From positions 1-64,000 of the forward strand of contig CAJQQE010000053.1 of assembly GCA_905480395.1 (NCBI GenBank): a DNA stretch of 64,000 nt. Reading direction: 5' to 3'. The notes beneath the pieces were generated by a model. The model did not search any database. It saw only the letters and a list, made by a program, of their open reading frames with translations, and was not told the origin of the DNA. A program made the position numbers and the translations under genes. Origin of the DNA: an uncultured Phycisphaerales bacterium. Lineage in GTDB: Bacteria; Planctomycetota; Phycisphaerae; Phycisphaerales; SM1A02. How positions within the stretch are numbered: position 1 is the stretch's first letter; every line of letters starts with the position of its first letter. Positions 53,437-62,968 of this stretch are shown piece after piece.

Positions 53437-54660
53437 TTGGCCGACCTGACCAGCATCCTGTCGCTTGCCACCTCTCTAGCCTTTGCCGCATCGCTGGGGA
53501 CCAGCAATACTTCAACGAACAATCAGGACAAAGCCACTGGCGCGCGACAATTCGCTTCGCCCGCTGACTCTTGGCCAGGCTGTCCGGCCCCTCCTTTGTA
53601 CCGCACTGATCCGCGGGGATACACCGTCGGGCTCGCCATTGACATCGGTGCGACCTCGCAGCGACAGGGAGTCCCAGATCCCTTCATCTCACTCGGCGGA
53701 TCCATCACGATTGAGGCCGCGACGGTGGATACTTCCACGGTCTCCGATCTTCGAGGCCGGGAATCATCGATTCGTTTGAACGGTATTCCCCAGAAGGCCA
53801 CCGCGCGGATCGAGGGTGATCCGCTCACTGGATCACAGCGAATCAGCCTCGACATTCCTCGGGGTTCCCTGCAGACGGTGTCGGCCCGAGTGACCTGGCC
53901 GGCCATTGCCTTCAGCATCGGGGTGGACGAACCGATGGCCGCAAAGGTGACCTGGCCCCGCGAATGGACACCAGAGGTCGCGAAGTTCCTCGCCCCCAGC
54001 CAAGGCATCCAATCTGAGAATGAGTTGTTCAAGGCATTCGTGGCGAAGACGACCGAGGGCCGCCTGCGACGAACGCCGATCTTTCTGGCGGCCAAAGATC
54101 TCGTGCGGCGGACGATCATGGAGTTTCAGAACGTCGATAGCCAGACGCTGGTTCGAGAAGGACAAGGGACCATTCGAGGCTTTCGATTGCAAGGAGCGCT
54201 CGCCAGCACCCAGGCGCTCTCCGTCACGCCGGGTGACATGGTTTGCACCTGCGTCGCAGTGCTTCGGGCCGCGGGGATTCCTGCTCGACCGGTCATTGGG
54301 ATTTACTCCGGCAGCGGCAGTAATCCCGATACCAAACTTCCGAAAGATCGGAGGACCCTCTGCGTTTGGGCCGAGTTCAATCTTCCCGGCTGTGGTTGGG
54401 TACCCTTCGATCCCTATGAAATGCGCGGCCGCGGGCTCCCGCAAGCGAACATCAATCAACCCTGGAAGTGGTTTGGAACCATCAAGCAGATGAACCGTCG
54501 CGTCGCGCTTGCCTACGATTTCGCGCCGTTCAACCATGGTGTCACTTGCGACTGGCCCGCCGGCTGGGTCTGGACCGTCGCGGGACAGACCACGGCGCCA
54601 TTCCGACTCGTCGATGCTACCGCACCACTCATGGTGAGCCGCGGTCAGATTCGCCCCTGA
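53437..54660 (+). CDS. Secreted transglutaminase-like protein with an altered active site
   Basis: A 407-residue exported protein starting at a TTG with AGGAGA seven bases upstream; the first 20 residues form a signal peptide. The C-terminal third resembles bacterial transglutaminase-like cysteine proteases: VCTCVAVLRAAGIPARPVIG, then WAEFNLPGCGWVPFDPYE. The usual HAW motif reads CVW, so the catalytic histidine seems to be missing, and the cysteine lies closer to the LRAAGIP motif than normal. Activity is therefore doubtful. The function is unknown. It lies 75 bases after mlaE on the same strand and may be co-transcribed. Confidence 0.7.
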   Translation: MADLTSILSLATSLAFAASLGTSNTSTNNQDKATGARQFASPADSWPGCPAPPLYRTDPRGYTVGLAIDIGATSQRQGVPDPFISLGGSITIEAATVDTSTVSDLRGRESSIRLNGIPQKATARIEGDPLTGSQRISLDIPRGSLQTVSARVTWPAIAFSIGVDEPMAAKVTWPREWTPEVAKFLAPSQGIQSENELFKAFVAKTTEGRLRRTPIFLAAKDLVRRTIMEFQNVDSQTLVREGQGTIRGFRLQGALASTQALSVTPGDMVCTCVAVLRAAGIPARPVIGIYSGSGSNPDTKLPKDRRTLCVWAEFNLPGCGWVPFDPYEMRGRGLPQANINQPWKWFGTIKQMNRRVALAYDFAPFNHGVTCDWPAGWVWTVAGQTTAPFRLVDATAPLMVSRGQIRP

Positions 54661-54680
54661 CCTTCAACCTTCGAAGCCAT

Positions 54681-54721
54681 CGAAAGAAGACGCCCCGACA
54701 CCCAAGAAAGGTATCGGGACG
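54681..54721 (-). terminator. Rho-independent terminator of the secreted hypothetical gene
   Basis: On the minus strand a 12-bp stem with two G-T pairs (54710-54721 with 54691-54702) is followed by TCTTCTTTCG. It lies about 50 bases past the stop codon at 54775. Confidence 0.7.
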
Positions 54722-54774
54722 CGTTCATTGGAACGGGCTGGAGCCGGGCAAGGCCAGCCGTGATTCTTTTGGCC

Positions 54775-55683
54775 TCAGGTTTGTGAGATGCCAGGTTTGT
54801 TTCGCTTGTTGGTTTTCCGAATTGTGATGCCTCGTTCCGCGGAGCCAGAGCTCTTCGAAACACCCCCACGACGAGTCCCATTGGCGGACCGACCACGCGG
54901 GGTTGGACCCATCTTGATCACTCGTCGTTCAAGATTTCGGTCGCCGATCCGTACCGGTCGTTGGATATCCCGGCGACGAACAAAGTCGCTCGGATCTCCC
55001 CCGATGTGAAGATCGGTCGCAAAGACCGCTCGATCACCGGACGTCACCCGACAATGATGCCGGATTCGAAAACCCTCTTCAATCGAAGGTGCCACCAATC
55101 CCGGATACGGCGCACCGAAGTTGGCGTCGGCGACGGCGTTACCAGATCCAGTTCCACCCATCATGAAGGGGCCAGGATGAAGGCGTTTCACCTCGTCGTC
55201 GTCGATCATCACCGACCAGACGGAATCACCAAACGGCACATCTAAGATCCCACCGTCGGCGTCCATCTCGAGCGTGACCCGGACGCTTCCACCGACGGCC
55301 GAGGCGTTCATGATGACGGGATCGAGCTTGAAGCTCGCCTGCACGTCGTACACGTGCCGTTCTCCGCTTTTGTTCCGAATGGAAGCTTCACCATCGAGCC
55401 GAGCATGACCCATGGGATCGAGATCCGCTTTCCAGTCCCAAACCAGCATGAATCCGCGATTCGAATCCACGTATTCACCGGCGATGGTAAGGACGCCGTC
55501 AACCATCACCCCTTGGGAGATGATCCGACGTGGCTCCTGATCATCCATCGAGATTTCGATCACCGCGGTCGGTGAGTGGCCAGTATCGCGGGGCAATTGC
55601 GTGCCGTCGGATACGCCCGCGACCGCCACGACTGTGACAGCGAGCGAAGCAAGAATGGGTGATATGGGTAAAAACACGTTCAT
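54775..55683 (-). CDS. Secreted hypothetical protein
   Basis: A protein of 302 residues beginning at ATG 55683 with a signal peptide (MNVFLPISPILASLAVTVVA, cleavage probably near AGVS). The mature part is rich in Asp, Val and Gly and seems all-beta, with a low-complexity basic end (Arg/Lys/Ser-rich, last 45 residues). I recognise no family. The longer frame upstream (to 55761) has no signal-peptide character and is not used. It has no same-strand neighbour nearby and ends with its own terminator. Confidence 0.6.
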   Translation of the reverse strand: MNVFLPISPILASLAVTVVAVAGVSDGTQLPRDTGHSPTAVIEISMDDQEPRRIISQGVMVDGVLTIAGEYVDSNRGFMLVWDWKADLDPMGHARLDGEASIRNKSGERHVYDVQASFKLDPVIMNASAVGGSVRVTLEMDADGGILDVPFGDSVWSVMIDDDEVKRLHPGPFMMGGTGSGNAVADANFGAPYPGLVAPSIEEGFRIRHHCRVTSGDRAVFATDLHIGGDPSDFVRRRDIQRPVRIGDRNLERRVIKMGPTPRGRSANGTRRGGVSKSSGSAERGITIRKTNKRNKPGISQT

Positions 55684-55857
55684 TGTCCTCTGCCTCCCTG
55701 AACCGACGGCATCCGGATTCGGATCCCAAACGACTGTCCAATTGCGAAGGTGTTCGGGCAAGGGTGATTCCTGCCAGAATCCAGATCCGGGTTGGATAGA
55801 AGACGGTGGAGTGGAATGTTCCGGTCATCGCGTCAGGTCCGTAAACCAGATCTCTGC

Positions 55858-58800
55858 TCAATGAAAATCTCGGCTGCGTGATTCAAGATCACCGATCGAA
55901 GACCCATCCGAATCTTGACGGGCGATTTTCTCGAGCCTGCCCACGACGAGATGTATGACGTCATGACGACGCTCAATCCGCCCGGACGCAATGAGCGCCA
56001 CGGCATGACGCGCGATTCGACGGTATCGAGCATAGATTTTGGGCTTGATCACCAGATTCACGATGCCCGTCTCATCTTCAAGTGTGACGAATACGATTCC
56101 CTTGGCCGTGGAGGGCCGCTGTCGAATAAGTACCACGCCGGCAACCGCAAGCCGACATCCATCCGGACACGTCTTCTCGTCGGCGAGCTCCGAAGCGTTT
56201 CGAACCCCATGCTTGGCCAGCTCTGACCGCAGACAGGCGATGGGATGGCGACCAAGCGACAGGCCAACTGATTCGTAATCATTGGCAATCGAAGCCAGTG
56301 GCTCTACTTTCGGAAGCATCGCCCGTGGTTCTTCGATCCCTCCCCCGACGATATGGATCACGTCGTTAGGCGTTTTTGGCCCCCGTCGTTTAGCCACCGG
56401 ATCATGAGTCTCCAGTGTGTCGAAGAGCGGCAGATCATCATCACGCCATCGTTGCAGTTTCCAGATCGCCTGTTGCCGGGTGATCCCCAGCGAACGAAAC
56501 GCATCCGCCTTCGCCATTCTTCGAAGGCTCGACGCCGGCAATCCGCTGCCATTTGCCAGCGCTTCAAGCGTTTCGAATCGGCCATGTCGCCGAACGGCGT
56601 CCCTTAATTTTCGCGCGTCCATTTTCGACAGACCGCGAATCAGTCTTAGCCCGAGTCGGATCGCCGGCTGATCCTTTGCGACGCTTGGCTTGGGCGGAAT
56701 CGCCGTGACGCCTACGTCCGGCCGATTCGATTCCATTGGCTCGAACTCATCCCAGGGCATCGCCGCCGTTCGCTCAAGATGACAATCCCAATCGGATGCT
56801 TGGGCGTCGATTCTTCGGACTTCGACCCCATGTTCCAGTGCATCGCGAATGATCTGGGCCGGTGCATAGAAACCCATGGGCTGACTGTTGATCAATGCGG
56901 CGGCAAATGCCGCGGGCTCTCGGCACTTGAGCCAGCCGGAGGCGTATACCAGGAGCGCGAAACTGGCGGCGTGAGATTCCGGAAATCCGTATCCACTGAA
57001 ACCACGGATCTGAATAAATACCTGCTCCGCAAAGATCGGGTCATAGCCTCGGGCCGCCATCCCTTCCTTCAGGCGTTCACCGAAGGCCGTGATGGCGTTG
57101 CCCTTGCGCTTCCACGCGGTGATGGCCCGTCGAAGTTGATCAGCCTCGCCGGGTGTGAAACCCGCCGCAGCGACCGCCAGTGACATTGCTTGTTCCTGAA
57201 AGAGCGGGACACCCAGGGTCTTCTCTAGAATTCGACGGACCGCAGAGTCCGGATAGGCGGGTATCTCTTCTCCATCACGTCGCCGAAGATAGGGATGAAC
57301 CATGTCCCCCTGGATCGGTCCGGGCCGCACGATGGCCACCTCGATGACCAAGTCGTAAAAGCAATTCGGCTTAAGACGAGGAAGCATGGACATTTGCGCT
57401 CTCGACTCGATCTGAAAAACGCCCACGGTGTCAGCACGCGAAAACATGGCATAGACCGCCGGATCTTCCGCGGGAATCGAATGCAGTTCCAACTGGCACG
57501 GCCCAGTGCGATCATGGATTTGTGATTCGGGCCGACCCGCCCGATCCAGGTTCACCAGATCCATCGTCCGACGAATGCAGGACAGCATGCCGAGCGACAA
57601 ACAGTCGATTTTGAGCATTCCCATCGCATCGATATCGTCCTTGTCCCATTCGATGACCGTCCGATCAGGCATCGCGGCGTTCTCAACCGGAACCATATTC
57701 CAAAGCGGGCCGTCAGTGATCACGAATCCGCCGACGTGCTGGGAAAGGTGACGCGGAAAGCCGAGGATGGATTTTGCGATCGCAACAAGCCGGACGATGG
57801 TGTGATCAGCCGGATCGAGACCAAGCCCTCGAACCCGCTCTGGATCGATGACGCCATCGCTCCACCAGTCGGCGTCGGACGCAAGCCGGTCAACCAGATC
57901 TCGGGAGAGCCCCAACGCGGTTCCGACCTCGCGGATCGCGCTCCGCCCTCGGTAGGTCACGACTTCTGCGATCAGTGCGGCCCGATCTCGTCCGTACCGA
58001 CGGTAGATGTATTGAAGCACTTCCTCACGTCGCTCATGTTCGAAATCGACATCGATATCCGGGGGCTCATCGCGTTCGCGACTGATAAACCGCTCGAAGA
58101 GCATGTCAATCCGTGTGGGATCGACGGCGGTGATTCCAAGGCAGTAGCACACGGCAGAATTCGCAGCGGCGCCACGGCCCTGACAGAGGATTCCCCGCTC
58201 CCGGGCGAAACGAACCAGATCGTCGACGGTGAGGAAGTACCGGGCGTAATCCAGCTCGTCAATGAGTTGGAGTTCGTGATTCAGCAGATTCTGTACCGTC
58301 TCGGGAATCACTGGCCCGAAGCGCTGCGTCGCCCCCTGTTTCACCAGAGATCTCAGATGCAAGATCGGCGTCATCCCCGATGGCGTGATTTCCGCGGGGT
58401 ATTGATACCGAAGGCGATCAAGACGGCACTCTCGTGATCGCTCGGTCAGCTCCAATGAGCGGGACAACGATTCGGGATAATCTGAAAACTGCCGCTGCAT
58501 CCACTCGGCCGACCTCAAACGACGGAGATCATTTGGCCACAAACGGCGGCCAGCCTGATCAATGGTGCATCCATGCCTGATGCAGGCGAGCACATCCTGT
58601 ACCGACCGTCGAGACGCGTCGTGATAGTGCACGTCGTTCTGGGCCAGAATGGGGATTCTCAGGCGTCGTCCAAGATCGACCGTCCGTTCGACCCGAAGTT
58701 CCTCGTCCGGCTCTCCCAGCCGCTGAATTCCGAGCGAAACGGCGTCTCGACGAACCAGATCGGTGAGGCTTGCGAATCCTTCGAGAACCTCGATCAAGAA

Positions 58801-59448
58801 TCGATCGATGGGCGTCACCGGAAGGACGGTGATCAGGACGTTTTGGTGATGCTCCAGAAGATCGTGAACCGTCAGTAGGCATCGACCTTTCGGCGCCCGG
58901 CGTTTTCCAATCGTCAGGAGGCGACACAAAGTTTTCCAGCCATCAAGATCAATGGCGTGTACGGCGATCTCCAGTCGTTGGCCTGGCGGATCCAATGGCC
59001 TTTCGGATTCCCAGTTCAGATGCCGCGTGCCGACGGTGTGATCGCGCCAGAGTTCGAGCCGAGCGCCCGGAACCAGATGAATGCCAGCTTCTCGAGCGGC
59101 CAGATGGGCTCGGACGATTCCGGAGACGGTATGACGATCCGTGATCGAGATCGCCTTCGCTCCAAGTTGGGCGGCGGCGGCGACCAGTTCCTCCGGATGG
59201 CTCGCACCCCGAAGAAATGAGAAGTTGCTGGCGGTCACCAGGTCGACGAAATCTTCAGAATTCGGTTTCACCGGATCCGCCGGAGTCGCAAGATTCACCG
59301 GGACCGCCAGATCCATCTGATCAGCTCGATCCTTCTGATCCTTCTGATCATTCTGATCAATCAGATGATGGCCATCCTGGCACGCCGTCTTTTCGTGACG
59401 TCGTTTCCAGGGGTGTCGAACGAATTTGTCGGCAGGTTTTTGCGGCAT
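55858..59448 (-). CDS. dnaE2: Error-prone DNA polymerase III alpha subunit (DnaE2/ImuC)
   Basis: A translesion polymerase of about 1196 residues. It has the PHP domain (FLRGASHPEELV, SITDRHTVSGIVRAH), the palm with PPDIDVDFEHERREEVLQYI, LSQHVGGFVITDGPL and WDKDDIDAMGMLKIDCLSLG, then PLFQEQAMSLAVAAAGFTPG, helix-hairpin-helix and an OB fold (GIVFVTLEDETGIVNLVIKP). The start is uncertain: ATG 59448, ATG 59316 or TTG 59484 are open, and none has a clear ribosome site. The N-terminus before residue about 60 carries a repetitive Asp/Gln/Lys stretch. It is the last gene of the imuA-imuB-dnaE2 cassette. Confidence 0.92.
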   Translation of the reverse strand: MPQKPADKFVRHPWKRRHEKTACQDGHHLIDQNDQKDQKDRADQMDLAVPVNLATPADPVKPNSEDFVDLVTASNFSFLRGASHPEELVAAAAQLGAKAISITDRHTVSGIVRAHLAAREAGIHLVPGARLELWRDHTVGTRHLNWESERPLDPPGQRLEIAVHAIDLDGWKTLCRLLTIGKRRAPKGRCLLTVHDLLEHHQNVLITVLPVTPIDRFLIEVLEGFASLTDLVRRDAVSLGIQRLGEPDEELRVERTVDLGRRLRIPILAQNDVHYHDASRRSVQDVLACIRHGCTIDQAGRRLWPNDLRRLRSAEWMQRQFSDYPESLSRSLELTERSRECRLDRLRYQYPAEITPSGMTPILHLRSLVKQGATQRFGPVIPETVQNLLNHELQLIDELDYARYFLTVDDLVRFARERGILCQGRGAAANSAVCYCLGITAVDPTRIDMLFERFISRERDEPPDIDVDFEHERREEVLQYIYRRYGRDRAALIAEVVTYRGRSAIREVGTALGLSRDLVDRLASDADWWSDGVIDPERVRGLGLDPADHTIVRLVAIAKSILGFPRHLSQHVGGFVITDGPLWNMVPVENAAMPDRTVIEWDKDDIDAMGMLKIDCLSLGMLSCIRRTMDLVNLDRAGRPESQIHDRTGPCQLELHSIPAEDPAVYAMFSRADTVGVFQIESRAQMSMLPRLKPNCFYDLVIEVAIVRPGPIQGDMVHPYLRRRDGEEIPAYPDSAVRRILEKTLGVPLFQEQAMSLAVAAAGFTPGEADQLRRAITAWKRKGNAITAFGERLKEGMAARGYDPIFAEQVFIQIRGFSGYGFPESHAASFALLVYASGWLKCREPAAFAAALINSQPMGFYAPAQIIRDALEHGVEVRRIDAQASDWDCHLERTAAMPWDEFEPMESNRPDVGVTAIPPKPSVAKDQPAIRLGLRLIRGLSKMDARKLRDAVRRHGRFETLEALANGSGLPASSLRRMAKADAFRSLGITRQQAIWKLQRWRDDDLPLFDTLETHDPVAKRRGPKTPNDVIHIVGGGIEEPRAMLPKVEPLASIANDYESVGLSLGRHPIACLRSELAKHGVRNASELADEKTCPDGCRLAVAGVVLIRQRPSTAKGIVFVTLEDETGIVNLVIKPKIYARYRRIARHAVALIASGRIERRHDVIHLVVGRLEKIARQDSDGSSIGDLESRSRDFH
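59310..59366. repeat. 9-bp tandem repeat inside the 5' end of dnaE2
   Basis: About six imperfect units of GATCCTTCT (variants GATCATTCT, GATCAATCA, GATCCATCT, GATCAGCTC) lie in frame and encode Asp-Gln-x triplets (DQNDQKDQKDRADQMD). Changes of unit number would keep the frame. Confidence 0.8.
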
Positions 59449-59500
59449 GTGAAGAGACAGAAGAAACAAGACGGGTCGAGACAAGGCGAGTTGAGGCTAC

Positions 59501-61273
59501 TCAGGCCCAAACCCCATGCAGAAACCATCGCGCCGTCGATGTCGTTTGAAAGACCCAGATCCAGACGCCGGATTCGATTCGAAGTCGCCAATACTCACGT
59601 TGGAGTTCTTCCCCAGCAGCCAACCCACGCGCTGCTGATTCAGCCAGTGGTAATCGCCACCATGGCGCTCCAATGCATTCGGGCCCTTCAACGACATCGA
59701 CGACCCAACGACGCATCCCACGAATGATGACGGCCGGAATTTCATCGTGGCATTCCACTTCAACGGAGACCGGTGGTTGATGAAGCACAGTGGGCCGTAA
59801 TGCCTGAGTGGGTGGCCCGACCTGAAAAGACGACGCTGGCGCTTCGTTTTCTTTTCGATCGACCGGTTCGATTCGAGCCTCGTCTTCCGGAACATGCCCG
59901 GAGAGGCCTGCGGTTCGATGGACCGAGCCAGCTCCAAAACGCGATTGAACAAGATCAATGAAGGCTGCTCGATCGGCATCCGCTTCTCGGATCTCGACTC
60001 CCGGGTTGCCGGCGGCACCTTCAATCATCACCGCAGGTTCATGTCGGAGACGGCGGTGCCGTGGAATTTCAAGTTCGATTGAATCAACGCCATGGTCAAG
60101 CGGGAGAAATTCGATCACGGGTTGCAGCATCGTCCAGAGATGTTCGCGACGGCGAGTGGCTCGGCTGAGTTCGACCCCTCGGACCCAATCTGGGAGTTCC
60201 GGTCGTTTCGCCCGAATTCGAATGATGCGAGCTCCGGACTCGAGATCTTCGAGTCGGCCTCGGACACGATGCAGTAATTCCGCAATCGCCAGTTCGATCG
60301 CCTGACGCGAACGAACTGGCCCATTGAATTCGAGACGTTCTGAAACCGTGATCCGTGGCCGCACCGGGTCGAGCACCAGCGGCAGACGACCCATCGCCTG
60401 ATCCAGTCGGCACAGAACAGCGCCTCCATACCGAACTGGCAGCGTCGATCGAGGCAGACCTTGCAGCTCACCGACGGATCGCACGTTCACCTCATGAATG
60501 GCGTCGAGTGTTTCCGCGGCCAGTCCCAGGCATTCGACGGGAAGCGAGGCGAGAAATTCCGATTGACAGCCGGGTGGAACAATTCTTGTCCTGACCGCAT
60601 CGTTTGATCGAGTCCCCTCCCATCGGTATCCCGCCCAAGCTCGCGCTGCCACTGCCGTGTCGGCAATCGCGGTGTTTATTTGAAGATTCGATTTTTGAAA
60701 CGCGTGCTCGATGCGATCAAGCAAACCAATTTCGCCGCCTCGTCGATCGAGCATTCGACGGCATCCGGTTAGATCCAAAATAATCCCCGCGGGTTCATCG
60801 ATTGCCGTGACCGGTGCAAATCGAAGGCAGTTTTCGGCAAGCCGTCGCAAGCTTCTTTGATTACGAACCGGAGTCGGTGCGACGACGAGCACGGGTTCCG
60901 TGTATTGGATCTTCTCGCCACCGGTCGTCAGAAGTGAGCGCCGAATTCCGCTGGTCTCCGGCATCGCGAGTGCCTTCGCTTCCGCGAGCGTCATCCCTTT
61001 CTGGATCCCCCGCTGACTCGCCATTAAACAGCAATCGATCACTCGTCGAACACCATGATGCATTCCGACCACCAGAATTGGCCGATCCCATCCTGGTTCG
61101 GTGTCTTGGGGGTTGACTAAAACGCCTTCGTATCCGTTGTTCTGGAATACTGATTTCTTCGAAGAGGCCTTCCCATTTAGGCGTGAGTTTTTCGCCATTC
61201 GACGAACTCGTCGGCGGCGAGCCAGATCGGTGGCCAGCCAAGGAAATCGGATCGAAAGAAGACGTGTCGACAT
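59501..61273 (-). CDS. imuB: ImuB-like Y-family polymerase homologue
   Basis: About 590 residues. ImuB acts as the adaptor between the sliding clamp, ImuA and DnaE2 in the SOS mutasome and lacks polymerase activity in characterised cases. The N-terminal part resembles the Y-family palm (RLLSIRFPWLATDLARRR; later AIDEPAGIILDLTGCRRML), with the second catalytic acid pair replaced; the little-finger region is recognisable (SLPVECLGLAAETLDAIHEV, then ITVSERLEFNGPVRS). The ATG at 61273 has AAGGA five bases upstream. It overlaps imuA by 413 bases in another frame, and dnaE2 follows 52 bases after its stop. Confidence 0.85.
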   Translation of the reverse strand: MSTRLLSIRFPWLATDLARRRRVRRMAKNSRLNGKASSKKSVFQNNGYEGVLVNPQDTEPGWDRPILVVGMHHGVRRVIDCCLMASQRGIQKGMTLAEAKALAMPETSGIRRSLLTTGGEKIQYTEPVLVVAPTPVRNQRSLRRLAENCLRFAPVTAIDEPAGIILDLTGCRRMLDRRGGEIGLLDRIEHAFQKSNLQINTAIADTAVAARAWAGYRWEGTRSNDAVRTRIVPPGCQSEFLASLPVECLGLAAETLDAIHEVNVRSVGELQGLPRSTLPVRYGGAVLCRLDQAMGRLPLVLDPVRPRITVSERLEFNGPVRSRQAIELAIAELLHRVRGRLEDLESGARIIRIRAKRPELPDWVRGVELSRATRRREHLWTMLQPVIEFLPLDHGVDSIELEIPRHRRLRHEPAVMIEGAAGNPGVEIREADADRAAFIDLVQSRFGAGSVHRTAGLSGHVPEDEARIEPVDRKENEAPASSFQVGPPTQALRPTVLHQPPVSVEVECHDEIPAVIIRGMRRWVVDVVEGPECIGAPWWRLPLAESAARGLAAGEELQREYWRLRIESGVWIWVFQTTSTARWFLHGVWA

Positions 61274-62477
61274 AGGAATCCTTTTCAATCGATTCGAGCG
61301 AGCAATTCAAAGGTGATGTCGCAGTGGTCGTCGGAAAAGTCTCCGACGCGACGGATTCCAAATCCCAGTCCGCACAAACCAAACCAACAATCGGTTTTTT
61401 CATCGAAGCCAACGACTGCGGCATGCGTGCGCGAAGGAGTCGAGCCGACCACGTCGCGATTCGACGATCGCTCGAGGATTCATTGAGCGATGGCATAACC
61501 CACCATCGCGTGATCGCAGAGGAACGCACGAATCGATCTCGTGGCGGGCGAACCATGAGTACGAGTAGCGGCGATTCGCCCCGTCGCTTTCGCTCCGAAA
61601 CGGCCATGTGAAGACGGCGGCTATCCAAAGGGGCAAACCCGGAACCATCGACCACCACGGCATCGACCGAGATGTTTCGAACCGCCTGTTCGAGACACCA
61701 ACGCCTCGCCTGGCGGTCATCCCGAGGCGGCGTGATAAAGAGCGAATGCTCGAGTAGGCGGCCGTCGATTTCAGCGGCTTTGTCTTCGAATTGATCTTGA
61801 AAAGAATGCTTCGAATCACCTTGAAATCGGAGGCATGATTCAACATCAAAGGCGGCCGGCCGCCGCCCTCCCAGTAGATTCCACGGGGCCGGTAGGCATC
61901 GATGCCCGATCCAGACAACTCGGGGCGCGGTTCTGCCCAGCGAATCATGGCTCGCCTGCAGGCGATGAAGGAGCGAGATCACCGGACCACATGGCGGAAC
62001 CCAGTCTGGGTCCGAGACAAGATCTGCTGGATCAAGGTCAGATTTCGAAGACAAGTCGACCTGTGGAGCTTGATACGGATCGCCGATCCATTCGTGAATG
62101 CCATGCCGAAGTAACCCGCCACCCATTTGAGAATCGATTCCGACGCTCGAAACATCACTTCCGATTCTGTCCTTGCACATGCTGATCCAACCGGTCGGCA
62201 ATCTTTCCAGATCAAGATTCGAATCGCCTGTTTGACCCGGCTTCACGGTGTCATGAAAATCGCCGCTCGGAGATGGCGCCTCGCCATTCAAGTCATTCGA
62301 GTCATTCGAAAAATCTCGATCACCCGAATCCTCGTGCTCGTGCCAAGTTTTCAGAAGTTCGTCCTGACGATCGAGCCCACTGGTCCCCCCCGCCGCATGG
62401 TTAATTTCGCGGCGTAATCGTGAGATCAGATCAGCCCGTTCGACGGCGACATCATCCGGATTTGAATCGACCTTCAT
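60861..62477 (-). CDS. imuA: ImuA-like RecA-related protein
   Basis: A 538-residue frame. Residues about 105-370 look like ImuA: GGLLRHGIHEWIGD, VWIGHRCLPAPWNLLG, a two-acid segment after SVDAVVVDGSGFAP, and LVLMVRPPRDRFVRSSAITR. The last 137 codons, after about residue 400, run through imuB in another frame and look like low-complexity Ser/Arg-rich translation with no similarity I recognise. The stop codon may have been lost by frameshift or the tail may be real. The first 100 residues are Asp/Ser-rich and also unlike the family core. It is first in the imuA-imuB-dnaE2 cassette. Confidence 0.72.
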   Translation of the reverse strand: MKVDSNPDDVAVERADLISRLRREINHAAGGTSGLDRQDELLKTWHEHEDSGDRDFSNDSNDLNGEAPSPSGDFHDTVKPGQTGDSNLDLERLPTGWISMCKDRIGSDVSSVGIDSQMGGGLLRHGIHEWIGDPYQAPQVDLSSKSDLDPADLVSDPDWVPPCGPVISLLHRLQASHDSLGRTAPRVVWIGHRCLPAPWNLLGGRRPAAFDVESCLRFQGDSKHSFQDQFEDKAAEIDGRLLEHSLFITPPRDDRQARRWCLEQAVRNISVDAVVVDGSGFAPLDSRRLHMAVSERKRRGESPLLVLMVRPPRDRFVRSSAITRWWVMPSLNESSSDRRIATWSARLLRARMPQSLASMKKPIVGLVCADWDLESVASETFPTTTATSPLNCSLESIEKDSYVDTSSFDPISLAGHRSGSPPTSSSNGEKLTPKWEGLFEEISIPEQRIRRRFSQPPRHRTRMGSANSGGRNASWCSTSDRLLFNGESAGDPERDDARGSEGTRDAGDQRNSALTSDDRWREDPIHGTRARRRTDSGS

Positions 62478-62968
62478 GGGATTGCCCCATCAGTTGGACT
62501 GCGAAACCATGGAAGCTGAGAAGAAGCGTGGCCTGGCTCTGTCATGTGATCACCAAAAATCCGCTCGACGATTTTTTGCCGTTTCGGCGTTGTAAAACTT
62601 TCTCCGGCATTCGTATGAGCGCCTTTGCCCACGCCTTTCGCACGCCGGAAACACCTTTAAACCCACACACCGATCGCGCCACGATTTGCCTCGCGGTCGA
62701 TGACATCTCGAAAGGCAGAAAAGCGCTTCGAGATGCAGATCTTGTTGTCGTGGCTCGCTCCTGAGCCGCCACCGTGCTTCCAGTGCACGGCGACCAATCT
62801 TCTTTCACCCGTGATGTTCGAATCACGCGGGCGATTCCAATCACATCCGAGGTCAAACAACGCCTCAGATGATTCCTGACTGAATCTGATCGGCTTTTGT
62901 TAGGGTACTTCCTCGCGACTCGAAGTCAAGCGGTGAAGCGACGAACCTTGGTTATCCACACGGCTTTT
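62478..62968. other. Intergenic region upstream of imuA with three successive hairpins
   Basis: About 490 bases. Three GC-rich stem-loops follow one another: GGCTC/GAGCC (62752-62767), CCGTGC/GCACGG (62772-62790) and CGTGAT/ATCACG (62810-62827). The last contains TTCGA and resembles a T-arm, but no acceptor stem or complete tRNA forms. The region probably holds the control sites of the divergently oriented or downstream minus-strand imu cassette; I could not identify a LexA box. Confidence 0.45.

Noticed and set aside
62752-62850. tRNA gene with a CCA anticodon loop
   Set aside because: The hairpin at 62772-62790 has a 7-base loop reading TTCCAGT, but there is no acceptor stem, the D-arm is a short stem without the normal loop and the spacing to the T-like arm is wrong.
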